NCBI GenBank assembly: GCA_017622875.1
Contig: JAGAQG010000043.1
Coordinates: 1 to 57,435 of the forward strand
From: Lachnospiraceae bacterium
GTDB taxonomy: Bacteria; Bacillota; Clostridia; Lachnospirales; Lachnospiraceae
DNA: 57,435 bases
Direction of reading: 5' to 3'
Shown here: piece by piece, positions 9,001 to 16,995 of the stretch
How positions within the stretch are numbered: position 1 is the first letter of the stretch
How the letters are laid out: every line of letters begins with the position of its first letter
Position numbers and translations under genes: made by a program
The notes under the pieces: model-generated
Told to the model about the DNA's origin: nothing
The model's database searches: none
Seen by the model: only the letters and a program-made list of their open reading frames with translations

Positions 9001-10622
9001 TGAGCTTAATTTCCCCGCCGCCGCACCATGACATTTATTCCATCGAGGATTTGGCGCAGTTGATCTATGACCTGAAAAATGCCAACAAAAATGCGCGAAT
9101 CTCCGTAAAACTGGTATCTGAGGCCGGTGTTGGAACGGTTGCAGCCGGTGTTGCAAAAGCAGGTGCGCAGGTCATCCTTGTATCCGGTTATGACGGTGGT
9201 ACAGGTGCTGCACCCCTTAGTTCCATTCACAATGCAGGACTTCCGTGGGAACTTGGCCTTGCGGAAACACATCAGACACTGCTTGCCAACGGTCTTCGTA
9301 ATCGTGTGGTAATCGAGACAGACGGTAAGTTAATGAGTGGACGTGACGTTGCGATCGCAGCTCTTCTTGGTGCTGAGGAGTTTGGCTTCGCGACAGCGCC
9401 GCTGGTAACCTTAGGCTGTGTTATGATGCGTGTCTGCAACCTGGATACCTGTCCGATGGGTGTTGCTACACAGAATCCGGAACTTCGCAAACGTTTTATG
9501 GGTAAACCGGAATATGTGGAAAACTTCATGCTGTTCATCGCACGTCAGCTGAGAGAATATATGGCAAAACTTGGTGTTCGTACTGTCAGCGAGATGGTAG
9601 GACGCACGGATCTTTTAAAGAAGAAAGAACAGTTATCTGAACGTGAAGCAAAAATTGATTTGAGTCGTATTCTTGCCGGAGCACAGAACACTGATCGCAC
9701 ACAGTGTGTATTTGATCCGGAAGCTGTTTACGATTTCAAACTGGAGGAAACAAAGGACGAAGCAGTTCTTTTAAAGAAAAAAGATATTCAGACAGCCATT
9801 TCCCGCGGTACCAAAAAGACAGCCAGTGTTCAATTGACAAATATCGACAGAACCTTTGGTACATTGCTTGGTGCAGAGATTACAAGAAAGCATCCGGAAG
9901 GTCTGGAAGATGATACCATCACCATCGAATGTACAGGTGCAGGTGGGCAGAGCTTCGGCGCGTTCATTCCAAAAGGACTGACCCTTTCTCTCTGCGGTGA
10001 TAGCAATGACTATTTCGGAAAAGGCTTATCAGGCGGTAAACTGGCAGTTTACGCACCGAAAGAAGCAAAATACAATCCGGAAGAAAACATTATCATTGGT
10101 AACGTGGCACTTTATGGTGCAACTTCCGGTGAAGCTTACATTGCAGGTATGGCAGGAGAACGTTTCTGCGTACGTAATTCCGGTGCAACAGCAGTTGTAG
10201 AAGGTGTTGGCGAGCATGGATGTGAATATATGACAGGCGGACGTGTGGTAGTTCTTGGTCCAACAGGAAAGAACTTTGCAGCCGGCATGAGCGGCGGTAT
10301 CGTTTATGTGCTGGATGAACAGAATCATCTGTATCGTCATCTGAACAAGGAAATGATCCTTATGGAAAAGGTAGAGAACAAGTTCGATCAGGAAGAGCTT
10401 CGTTCCATCCTCGAAAAGCATGTGAAATATACAGACTCTGCAAGAGCGAAGGAAGTACTTGAACATTTCGCAGATTATCTGCCGAAATTTAAAAAGCTCA
10501 TTCCTGGAGATTACAAGAAGCTTCTGACCTTATCTGCACAGTTCGAGGAACAGGGCATGAGCAAGGAAGATGCACAGATTGAAGCCTTTTACGCAAGTCT
10601 GGACGCAGCGGGCGCAGAGTAA
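6069..10622 (+). CDS. gltB: Glutamate synthase large subunit
   Basis: Catalyses glutamine plus 2-oxoglutarate to two glutamates. The 1517-residue chain has the family order: N-terminal Ntn amidotransferase domain with nucleophile Cys19 in DNCGIG (a short propeptide of 18 residues would be removed), central domain, FMN-binding synthase domain with the QGAKPGEGG motif, the 3Fe-4S cysteines at 1117, 1123 and 1128, and the C-terminal GXGXG beta-helix repeats near GGQSFGAF and ATSGEAYIAG. Its ribosome site overlaps the end of pyrG, implying coupled translation. It pairs with gltD, 17 bases downstream. Confidence 0.97.
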   Translation: MDNQNRNTLYHPSFEHDNCGIGAVVNINGTKSHAVVADALKIVEHLEHRAGKDAKGETGDGVGILTQISHKFFKKICLMEGIEIGNEREYGVGMFFFPQNELKRSQAMKMFEIIVKKEGMKFLGWRMVPTAPEVLGNKARECMPVICQAFIEKPENISAGLDFDRKLYVVRRVFEQSNDNTYVPSLSSRTIVYKGMFLVGQLRTFFLDLQDEDYDSAIAMVHSRFSTNTNPSWERAHPNRFIVHNGEINTIKGNADKMLAREETMDSKKLSADDMTKVFPVVNVNGSDSAMLDNTLEFLVMSGMELPLAAMITVPEPWTHNDTISQEGRDFYQYYATMMEPWDGPASILFSDGDVMGAILDRNGLRPSRYYIMDDGRLILSSEVGVLELDEAHIVKKERLHPGKMLLVDTVKNHVYSDGEIKELYAHKEPYGEWLDSNLVTLKELKIPNEKVPGFTKEERARLQKAFGYSYEEYRSSICTMALKGAEEIGSMGIDTPIAALSKEYQPLFYYFKQLFAQVTNPPIDAVREKIVTSTTVYVGKNGNLLEEKPENCQVLKINNPILTDLDMLKIKTMHKPGFQVAQVPITYFKSTPMDRVLDHLFIEVDKAYRNGANILVLSDRGVDENHVAIPSLLAVAAVHKHLVQTKKCTAMSLILESGEPREVHHFATLLGYGASAVNPYLAHATIAELIDEGLLDKDYYAAVEDYDHAILHGIVKIASKMGISTIQSYQGSKIFEAIGISEKVINQYFTGTVSRIGGITLEDIAAQTDAQHSKAFDPLGLETDLTLKSIGRHKRRAQGEEHRYNPQTIHMLQMATREGNYDKFVQYTKMIDGENSGYLRSLMDFNFPEQGIDISEVESEEEIVKRFKTGAMSYGSISEEAHEALAIAMNHLHGKSNSGEGGESDERLLSAGTDHDRSSAIKQVASGRFGVTSRYLVSAKEIQIKMAQGAKPGEGGHLPAKKVYPWIAKTRHSTPGVSLISPPPHHDIYSIEDLAQLIYDLKNANKNARISVKLVSEAGVGTVAAGVAKAGAQVILVSGYDGGTGAAPLSSIHNAGLPWELGLAETHQTLLANGLRNRVVIETDGKLMSGRDVAIAALLGAEEFGFATAPLVTLGCVMMRVCNLDTCPMGVATQNPELRKRFMGKPEYVENFMLFIARQLREYMAKLGVRTVSEMVGRTDLLKKKEQLSEREAKIDLSRILAGAQNTDRTQCVFDPEAVYDFKLEETKDEAVLLKKKDIQTAISRGTKKTASVQLTNIDRTFGTLLGAEITRKHPEGLEDDTITIECTGAGGQSFGAFIPKGLTLSLCGDSNDYFGKGLSGGKLAVYAPKEAKYNPEENIIIGNVALYGATSGEAYIAGMAGERFCVRNSGATAVVEGVGEHGCEYMTGGRVVVLGPTGKNFAAGMSGGIVYVLDEQNHLYRHLNKEMILMEKVENKFDQEELRSILEKHVKYTDSARAKEVLEHFADYLPKFKKLIPGDYKKLLTLSAQFEEQGMSKEDAQIEAFYASLDAAGAE

Positions 10623-10639
10623 AAGGAGGGAGAAACATT

Positions 10640-12124
10640 ATGGGAAAACCAACTGGATTTTTAGAATATGAACGCGTGAATGGGCCTGTAACAGAGCCCT
10701 CAGAGCGAGTGAAGAACTTTAAAGAGTTCCATGGAGCATTAAAGATCGAAGAGCAGAGACAGCAGGCAGCCAGATGTATGGAATGTGGAGTGCCATTCTG
10801 TCAGGCAGGTACCATGATTGCAGGGATGGCTTCCGGCTGTCCTCTGCACAATCTGGTGCCGGAAATCAATGATTTAGTTTACAAAGGCAACTGGGAGCAG
10901 GCCTATACGAGACTTTCCAAAACCCACTGCTTCCCGGAATTTACCTCCAGAGTGTGTCCTGCACTCTGTGAGGCAGCCTGTACCTGCGGGCTTATGGATG
11001 CCCCGGTAACGACAAAGGCAAATGAGAGAGCAATCATCGAATATGCTTATGCCAATGACCTTGTAAAGCCGGAGGTACCAAAGGTACGTACTGGCAAAAA
11101 AATTGCAGTGATTGGCAGCGGTCCATCCGGGCTTGCGGCAGCAATGCAGTTAAACAAGCGTGGCCATTCTGTGACTGTTTATGAAAGAAATGACCGGGTG
11201 GGCGGACTTTTGCGTTACGGCATTCCAAATATGAAGCTTGATAAGAGCATCATTGACCGTCGCGTGGAAGTGATGAAAGCATCGGGCATTGAATTTATCT
11301 GCAATGTAAATGTTGGAAAAGACATTACAGGGGAAGAATTATTACAGCAGTACGACCGCATTGTACTGGCCTGCGGTGCTTCCAATCCAAGAAATATCAA
11401 TGTGCCGGGAAGAGATGCGGAAGGAATTTACTTTGCAGTAGATTTCTTAAAACAGGTAACAAAGACATTATTAGATACAAACTTTACAAAATTCCCTTAT
11501 GAGCTTGCCAAAGAGAAACATGTGCTTGTCATCGGCGGCGGTGACACAGGAAATGACTGTGTGGGCACTTCCATCCGTCTGGGTGCTAAAAGCGTGACTC
11601 AGCTGGAAATGATGCCAATGCCACCAAAAGAGAGAACAGCAGCCAATCCATGGCCGGAATGGCCGAAGGTCTTAAAGACAGACTATGGCCAGGAAGAAGC
11701 CATTATGAAATTCGGACACGACCCGCGTGTATATCAGACAACAGTAACTGAATTTATGAAAAATGAAGAAGGTAAGGTATGCGGCGCGAAAATCATCAGT
11801 CTGGCTCCGAAGAAGGACGAAAAGAGCGGCCGTATGATGATGGTACCGGTGGAAGGCACAGAAAAAGAGATTCCGGTAGATTTGGTATTGATTGCAGCAG
11901 GATTTTTAGGCTGTGAGGGTTACGTTGCAGAGACATTTGGTGTAGAATGTAACGAGAGAACCAATATTAAGACTGCACCGGGTGCTTATGAGACTACTGT
12001 GGAACGGGTATTTACAGCCGGAGACATGCACAGAGGACAGTCATTGGTGGTATGGGCTATTGCAGAGGGAAGAGCAGCAGCAAAGGCTGTGGATGAATCT
12101 CTGATGGGCTATACAAACCTTTAG
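10640..12124 (+). CDS. gltD: Glutamate synthase small subunit
   Basis: The NADPH-oxidising, electron-transferring subunit of glutamate synthase. The 494 residues show the N-terminal Fe-S cysteine set (CMECGVPFC and RVCPALCEAACTCG), the FAD-binding loop GSGPSGLAAA near residue 156, and the NADPH-binding loop GGGDTGNDC near residue 298. It is preceded by AGGAGGG and lies 17 bases after gltB. The 43 bases before the next gene contain no promoter or terminator that I can see, so the operon continues. Confidence 0.96.
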   Translation: MGKPTGFLEYERVNGPVTEPSERVKNFKEFHGALKIEEQRQQAARCMECGVPFCQAGTMIAGMASGCPLHNLVPEINDLVYKGNWEQAYTRLSKTHCFPEFTSRVCPALCEAACTCGLMDAPVTTKANERAIIEYAYANDLVKPEVPKVRTGKKIAVIGSGPSGLAAAMQLNKRGHSVTVYERNDRVGGLLRYGIPNMKLDKSIIDRRVEVMKASGIEFICNVNVGKDITGEELLQQYDRIVLACGASNPRNINVPGRDAEGIYFAVDFLKQVTKTLLDTNFTKFPYELAKEKHVLVIGGGDTGNDCVGTSIRLGAKSVTQLEMMPMPPKERTAANPWPEWPKVLKTDYGQEEAIMKFGHDPRVYQTTVTEFMKNEEGKVCGAKIISLAPKKDEKSGRMMMVPVEGTEKEIPVDLVLIAAGFLGCEGYVAETFGVECNERTNIKTAPGAYETTVERVFTAGDMHRGQSLVVWAIAEGRAAAKAVDESLMGYTNL

Positions 12125-12167
12125 GATACAATAGGAATTAGGATAAGTTTGATAAGAGAGGGCATGT

Positions 12168-13466
12168 ATGAGAACAAAAAGAGAAATTCTGGAGCTGCTG
12201 GAAGAAGAGGATGTGAAATTCATCCGTCTGCAGTTCACAGACATGTTTGGTAACTTAAAAAACATTGCGGTAACGGAAAGCCAGTTGATGAGAGTTCTGG
12301 ACAATCGCTTTTCGATGTCCAGCAAAGCGCTGTTTGGAGATGAGAACTTCTGTCAGGATGATTTATATCTGCGTCCGGACTTAGACAGCTTTGTAATCCT
12401 GCCTTGGCGACCACAGCATGGAAAGGTCGCACGTTTTTTGTGTGACATTTATAGGGAGGATGGAACTCCATTTGAGCTGAGTTCTCGTACAATTTTGAAA
12501 AATGTCATTAAATCCGCAGAAGAGAAGGGCTACACCTTCTATGTGGATCCGGATTGTGAATTTTTCTTATTTCACACCGATGAAAACGGGATTCCGACAA
12601 CAGTGACCCATGAAAAAGCGGGCTACATGGATGTGGGACCGATGGATTTGGGGGAAAATCCGAGACGTGACATTGTGCTTGCTTTAGAAGAAATGGGCTT
12701 TGAGGTGGAATCTTCCCACCATGAAAAAGCGCCTGCCCAGCATGAAATTGACTTTAAGGAAGCAGAACCGCTGCAGATCGCAGACTCCATGACGACCTTT
12801 AAATTTGCGGTACGTTCCACAGCAAGACGTTTTGGGCTTCACGCTACCTTTATGCCAAAGCCAAAGAATGGAATCCCGGGAAGCGGACTGCATTTGAATA
12901 TTTCTGTTTATAAGGATGGAAAAAATCTGTTCAATGAAAAGAATGGAGAAATCCGTGAAGAGACCAAATGGTTCATCGGCGGCATCATGGAGCATGTAGA
13001 TGCCATGTGTGCCATCACAAATCCGCTGGTAAATTCCTATAAACGCCTGATGTCCGGCTATTCCGCGCCGAAGGATAAGGTCTGGACAAGAAAGAATGTG
13101 AATGCCCTGGTGAAGGTGCGTCACAGACTTGGAGAAGATACGAAGGTGGATTTAAGATTCCCTGACCCGTCTGCAAACCCATATCTGGCAATTGCAGTAT
13201 GCTTGGCAGCTGGGATTGATGGATTGGAGAGAAAACTTGATTCGGGTATGGAAGCACCAGGATGCTATGAAACCGAAAATGAGATTGAGCAGCTTCCGGG
13301 AACTCTTCGTGAGGCAGTTGCATGGATGAACGGTGATTCTTTCATCGAAGGTGTTCTGGGTAAAGAATTCTGCGAAATCTATGCCGATGCAAAAATGGAA
13401 GAATGGGATAACTATATGGAACAGGTTTCCCAGTGGGAGCTTGATGAGTATTTGTATAGAATTTAA
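12168..13466 (+). CDS. Glutamine synthetase (GlnA) family protein with degenerate active site
   Basis: A 432-residue protein with the whole fold of class I glutamine synthetase, colinear from FIRLQFTDMFG to RFPDPSANPYLA. Key residues differ from the enzyme. The FDGSS signature with the ammonium-site Asp50 is absent (residues 48-56 read FSMSSKALF). The catalytic flap Glu327 is Ser299 (GYSAP instead of GYEAP). Arg339 is Val311 and Arg344 is Lys316. Metal ligands Glu129 and Glu357 are Asp129 and Asp328. Kept are Glu131, Glu186, Glu193, His242, Arg293 and Arg330. The gene lies between gltD and an ANTAR regulator. It may bind nucleotide or glutamine without making glutamine, and a sensor role is my inference. 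An automated pipeline would call it glnA. Confidence 0.88.
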   Translation: MRTKREILELLEEEDVKFIRLQFTDMFGNLKNIAVTESQLMRVLDNRFSMSSKALFGDENFCQDDLYLRPDLDSFVILPWRPQHGKVARFLCDIYREDGTPFELSSRTILKNVIKSAEEKGYTFYVDPDCEFFLFHTDENGIPTTVTHEKAGYMDVGPMDLGENPRRDIVLALEEMGFEVESSHHEKAPAQHEIDFKEAEPLQIADSMTTFKFAVRSTARRFGLHATFMPKPKNGIPGSGLHLNISVYKDGKNLFNEKNGEIREETKWFIGGIMEHVDAMCAITNPLVNSYKRLMSGYSAPKDKVWTRKNVNALVKVRHRLGEDTKVDLRFPDPSANPYLAIAVCLAAGIDGLERKLDSGMEAPGCYETENEIEQLPGTLREAVAWMNGDSFIEGVLGKEFCEIYADAKMEEWDNYMEQVSQWELDEYLYRI

Positions 13467-13478
13467 GAGGTAGTGCGA

Positions 13479-14033
13479 ATGGGCAGCATTCTGATCGCTT
13501 TGCCCAAAATCGAGGATGCCAAACATATCAGCGATTTATTGAAACGCCGGGGACTGGAATCAATCGTTTGCACCAGCGGTGCAAAGGTGCTTTCCATGGT
13601 GCATGAGCTGGACAGTGGTGTGGTAATCTGCGGCCGCCGTTTAACGGATATGCACTATACTCAGTTAGCAGAGTATTTGCCGGAATTTTTTGAAATGCTT
13701 TTGATTGCTTCGCAGAATGCCATTGGGGAATGTACGCCGGGAATTCAGACACTTGGAATTCCATTTCGTGCATCGGAATTGACGGGAACTGTGGAAATGA
13801 TGCTGGCGCAGCAGGTAAGGCTTTTAAAGAAGCAGAAATCTGCGCCGAAGAAAAGATCGGAGCGTGAACAGAATTATATCAATAATGCCAAGTGGGTATT
13901 GATGGAGAGAAACCAGATGACGGAGACAGAGGCATTTCGCTATATACAGAAGTGCAGTATGGATTCCGGAACCAATATGGTGGAGACCGCGCAGAAAATT
14001 TTGCTGTTGATATATGAGCAGGAGCAGCCTTGA
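13479..14033 (+). CDS. ANTAR-domain RNA-binding antiterminator with pseudo-receiver domain
   Basis: A 184-residue regulator. Residues 1-110 resemble a response-regulator receiver, but where the phosphorylated Asp should stand the strand reads VVICGRRL, so phosphorylation is unlikely. Residues 120-180 form the three-helix ANTAR domain (NNAKWVLMERNQMTETEAFRYIQ), which binds tandem hairpins in nascent RNA and prevents termination. ATG at 13479 is preferred over GTG at 13473 because AAGAGG ends 8 bases before it. It lies 12 bases after the synthetase-like gene and closes the operon. Clostridial relatives encoded next to glnA (NitR type) control nitrogen genes. No histidine kinase is nearby, so its signal may come from a protein partner. 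Confidence 0.9.
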   Translation: MGSILIALPKIEDAKHISDLLKRRGLESIVCTSGAKVLSMVHELDSGVVICGRRLTDMHYTQLAEYLPEFFEMLLIASQNAIGECTPGIQTLGIPFRASELTGTVEMMLAQQVRLLKKQKSAPKKRSEREQNYINNAKWVLMERNQMTETEAFRYIQKCSMDSGTNMVETAQKILLLIYEQEQP

Positions 14034-14063
14034 TAAGGCAAATTTGAATAAGTAAGAAAATGT

Positions 14064-14103
14064 ATCCTGGTATAGTAAAAAAGCTATACCGGGATGTTTT
14101 TTT
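14064..14103 (+). terminator. Terminator ending the dapL-to-ANTAR operon
   Basis: A perfect 12-bp stem (14064-14075 with 14084-14095), an 8-base loop and seven T residues follow the ANTAR gene. The next gene starts only 30 bases later. The sequence TGGTATAGT inside the 5' arm also matches an extended -10 promoter element, so yitT transcription may begin within this hairpin. Confidence 0.9.
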
Positions 14104-14132
14104 ATGATAAGATACTGGCTGAGGTGAAAAAT

Positions 14133-14996
14133 ATGAAAAAAAATTTGGGATATGAAATCAAAAATCTGCTTATGATCGCAGCAGCAGCATTGATCTATGC
14201 GGTGGGTATCAGCCTGTTTCTGGATCCGAACCAGCTGGCTCCAGGCGGTGTAACAGGTATTGCAGTTATTCTGAACCGTTTGACAAATATAGAAACCGGT
14301 ACCTTATATTTCCTGCTGAATGTACCAATCGTACTTTTGGGCATTTGGAAATTTGGTGTGCGCTTTATTGCAAAAACGTTTTATGCGATTACGATGGTAT
14401 CTGTTTTTACGAATCTGCTGGGTAATTATGGAGCATTGACAGATGATCTGCTGATTGCAGGCGCTGCGGGCGGTGTTTTGATTGCGGTAGGAATTGGTCT
14501 GATCTTTAAAGCGGGTGCGACGACAGGCGGCACGGATATTCTTATCAAAATTCTTCGTCAGAAATATCGTCATTTAAAGACGGGATTTTTATTTCTGGTA
14601 ACAGATATTATCATTGTCAGCATTTCTGGACTTGTATTTAAAAATTTAAATATTGTATTTTACGCGTTGATGACGGTAGTCATTAGTGGAAAAGCGTTAG
14701 ACTATGTACTTTATGGTGGGGATGAAGCGAAAATGATGTTCATTATGACTGATGAACCGAAGAAGATCAGTGACCGTTTGATGAAAGAACTGGAAGTTGG
14801 CGTTACTTATCTGCATGGTGAAGGCGGTTGGACAGGAAACGAAAAGAAAGTTGTGTTTACCATGGTACCGAATCGTCTTGGCGCAGAGGTGCAGGATATT
14901 GTCAAGCATGAAGACCCTTCCGCATTTATGGTCGTTACAAGTGCAAATGAAATTTATGGCGAAGGATATAAAAATCTATTTGAAGAAGTGATCTAA
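14133..14996 (+). CDS. YitT family membrane protein (DUF161/DUF2179)
   Basis: A 287-residue integral membrane protein. About five hydrophobic helices occupy residues 10-190, including the family motif PNQLAPGGVTGIA and KAGATTGGTDIL. A soluble C-terminal DUF2179 domain follows (GVTYLHGEGGWTG near residue 225). The substrate is unknown; YitT proteins are sometimes suggested to be transporters. The start at 14133 follows GAGGTG by six bases; an upstream ATG at 14094 lies in the terminator and is rejected. It is a single gene, convergent with glmS. Confidence 0.88.
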   Translation: MKKNLGYEIKNLLMIAAAALIYAVGISLFLDPNQLAPGGVTGIAVILNRLTNIETGTLYFLLNVPIVLLGIWKFGVRFIAKTFYAITMVSVFTNLLGNYGALTDDLLIAGAAGGVLIAVGIGLIFKAGATTGGTDILIKILRQKYRHLKTGFLFLVTDIIIVSISGLVFKNLNIVFYALMTVVISGKALDYVLYGGDEAKMMFIMTDEPKKISDRLMKELEVGVTYLHGEGGWTGNEKKVVFTMVPNRLGAEVQDIVKHEDPSAFMVVTSANEIYGEGYKNLFEEVI

Positions 14997-15067
14997 ATAG
15001 GAAGCAGCAGATTGCATTTCCGATATTAAATCAGGCATAAAAAATCCTAATCAGAGGAGATAAGTTA

Positions 15068-15110
15068 GAAATGGGCGCTTAGAAATGCAGTATTTCCAAG
15101 CGCCCATTTC
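15068..15110. terminator. Long hairpin between convergent yitT and glmS
   Basis: A perfect 13-bp outer stem (15068-15080 with 15098-15110) continues into a 5-bp inner stem (15082-15086 with 15092-15096). It sits between two convergent genes and could stop transcription from both sides, but neither strand has a T tract after it. It may act as a Rho-type or 3'-end stabilising structure. Confidence 0.5.
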
Positions 15111-15136
15111 AAGTAGTGCTAAAACAGCAAGTAAAG

Positions 15137-16975
15137 CTATTCAACTGTCACCGATTTCGCCAGATTTCTTGGTTTATCTACATCAAGCCCTTTGGCCACA
15201 CTGACATAGTATCCCATCAGCTGCAGCGGAATGATCGCGAGGCTGGTAGTGAAATATTTCTCTGTTTTTGGCACATACACAGAGAAATCGGCAGTATCTT
15301 CGATGCAATAATTGCCATAAGTGGTAAGTCCCATCAGATAGGCTCCACGGCTTTTAGCCTCGATCATATTACTGAGAGTCTTTTCAAAAAGTTCCGGCTG
15401 AGTCACAACACCCACGAGCAGAGTTCCATCTTCAATGAGAGAAATCGTACCATGCTTTAATTCTCCTGCAGCATAGCTTTCAGAATGAATGTAACTGATT
15501 TCTTTCATTTTCAGGCTGCCCTCTAAGCTCGTCGCATAGTCAATACCGCGACCAATAAAGAAAATATCCTTTGCAGCGGCATATTTGCTTGCGAACCACT
15601 GAATACGCTCCTTATCTTCCAAAATACGCTGAATCTTATCTGGAAGTGCCTGTAAAGCTGCGATAAGCTCAGCCGTGCGTTCTGCCTGAATTACCTCATG
15701 AATGCCCGCCAATTTAACTGCAAGCAGATAAAGGGCAATTAACTGAGCGCTGTAAGCCTTCGTGGTAGCAACAGAGATTTCAGGACCTGCATAGGTGTAC
15801 ATCACATAATCACTTTCTCTTGCAATCCCGGAACCTAAAACGTTTACAATCCCAAGCACAGGAACATTCTTTTCCTTAGCAAGCCGAAGAGCAGCGAGAC
15901 TATCTGCAGTTTCCCCAGACTGGGAAATCACGATTACCAGAGAATTTTTTACAAGCTTCGGGTTGCGGTAACGGAACTCACTTGCCAGATCAACTTCCAC
16001 AGGAATATCGGCCAGCTCTTCAATGACATATTTCCCAACCACACCTGCATGATAAGCAGAACCACAGGCAACGATATAAATACGTTCCAGAGAATGCAAA
16101 AGCTCATCCGTAAGCCCGGTTTCCGTTAAGTCAATTGCCTGTTCTTTGATATAAGAACCTAAGGTATCTCTGACAGCCTTTGGCTGTTCATGGATCTCCT
16201 TCAGCATAAAATGCTCATAACCACCTTTTTCTGCAGCCTTTGCATCCCATTTAACCTCTGTAGATTCTTTTTTCAGCTCTTCACGGTCAATATTGTAAAA
16301 ATGGATTTCCTCGCGGCTAAGTTCTGCGATTTCCATATTTTCAATGTAATAAACTGTTCTCGTCTGATCTAAAATCGCCGGAACATCTGAAGCAATAAAA
16401 CATCCGGTCTCATTTTTACCAATGATGAGCGGACTGTGATTTCGTACCGCATACAATTTGTCAGGACAATCCTTAAAAATAATTCCAAATGCATAGGAGC
16501 CGCGCATACGAAGCATTGCATGAGAGATAGCCACCAAAGGATGACCGTCTTTCTGATAATAATAGTGGATCAGCTTGACTGCGGCTTCCGTATCTGTCTG
16601 AGAATAGAAATGATAGCCGTGCCTTGTCAGCTTATCCTTGATTTCCTGATAATTTTCAATGATCCCATTATGCACCAGCAAAATGGAATGATCTTCTGAA
16701 TAATGTGGATGGGCATTAATTTCAGAAGGCTCCCCGTGGGTTGCCCATCTGGTATGTCCGATTCCACAGCTTCCATGGACGCTGCGTCCCTCATCTGTCT
16801 TTTCGATGAGGGACTTTAAGCGTCCCTTTGCCTTTACGGTTTCAACCGTCTGGCTTATCTCGTTATAAACAGCGATTCCCGCCGAGTCATAGCCCCTGTA
16901 TTCCAATTTTTCAAGACCGGAAAGCAGGACAGGAGCTGCCTGCATATTTCCGATATACCCTACAATTCCGCACAT
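15137..16975 (-). CDS. glmS: Glutamine--fructose-6-phosphate aminotransferase (isomerising)
   Basis: Makes glucosamine-6-phosphate from fructose-6-phosphate and glutamine, the entry to cell-wall amino sugars. The 612 residues start MCGIVGYIG with Cys2 as the Ntn nucleophile, followed by two SIS sugar-isomerase domains (CGSAYHAGVVGKY, SQSGETADS, RGIDYATSLEG) and end in KSVTVE, as expected. It lies 20 bases downstream of carB on the same strand, with AAAGG as ribosome site. The usual Firmicute glmS ribozyme cannot fit in that gap, so it appears to be transcribed with carAB. Confidence 0.97.
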   Translation of the reverse strand: MCGIVGYIGNMQAAPVLLSGLEKLEYRGYDSAGIAVYNEISQTVETVKAKGRLKSLIEKTDEGRSVHGSCGIGHTRWATHGEPSEINAHPHYSEDHSILLVHNGIIENYQEIKDKLTRHGYHFYSQTDTEAAVKLIHYYYQKDGHPLVAISHAMLRMRGSYAFGIIFKDCPDKLYAVRNHSPLIIGKNETGCFIASDVPAILDQTRTVYYIENMEIAELSREEIHFYNIDREELKKESTEVKWDAKAAEKGGYEHFMLKEIHEQPKAVRDTLGSYIKEQAIDLTETGLTDELLHSLERIYIVACGSAYHAGVVGKYVIEELADIPVEVDLASEFRYRNPKLVKNSLVIVISQSGETADSLAALRLAKEKNVPVLGIVNVLGSGIARESDYVMYTYAGPEISVATTKAYSAQLIALYLLAVKLAGIHEVIQAERTAELIAALQALPDKIQRILEDKERIQWFASKYAAAKDIFFIGRGIDYATSLEGSLKMKEISYIHSESYAAGELKHGTISLIEDGTLLVGVVTQPELFEKTLSNMIEAKSRGAYLMGLTTYGNYCIEDTADFSVYVPKTEKYFTTSLAIIPLQLMGYYVSVAKGLDVDKPRNLAKSVTVE

Positions 16976-16995
16976 TCTCTCTAAAACCTTTCGAA

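Noticed and set aside
10029-10466. 145-codon antisense open frame inside gltB
   Set aside because: It lies wholly within gltB, shows the composition typical of an antisense shadow, and has no start signals.
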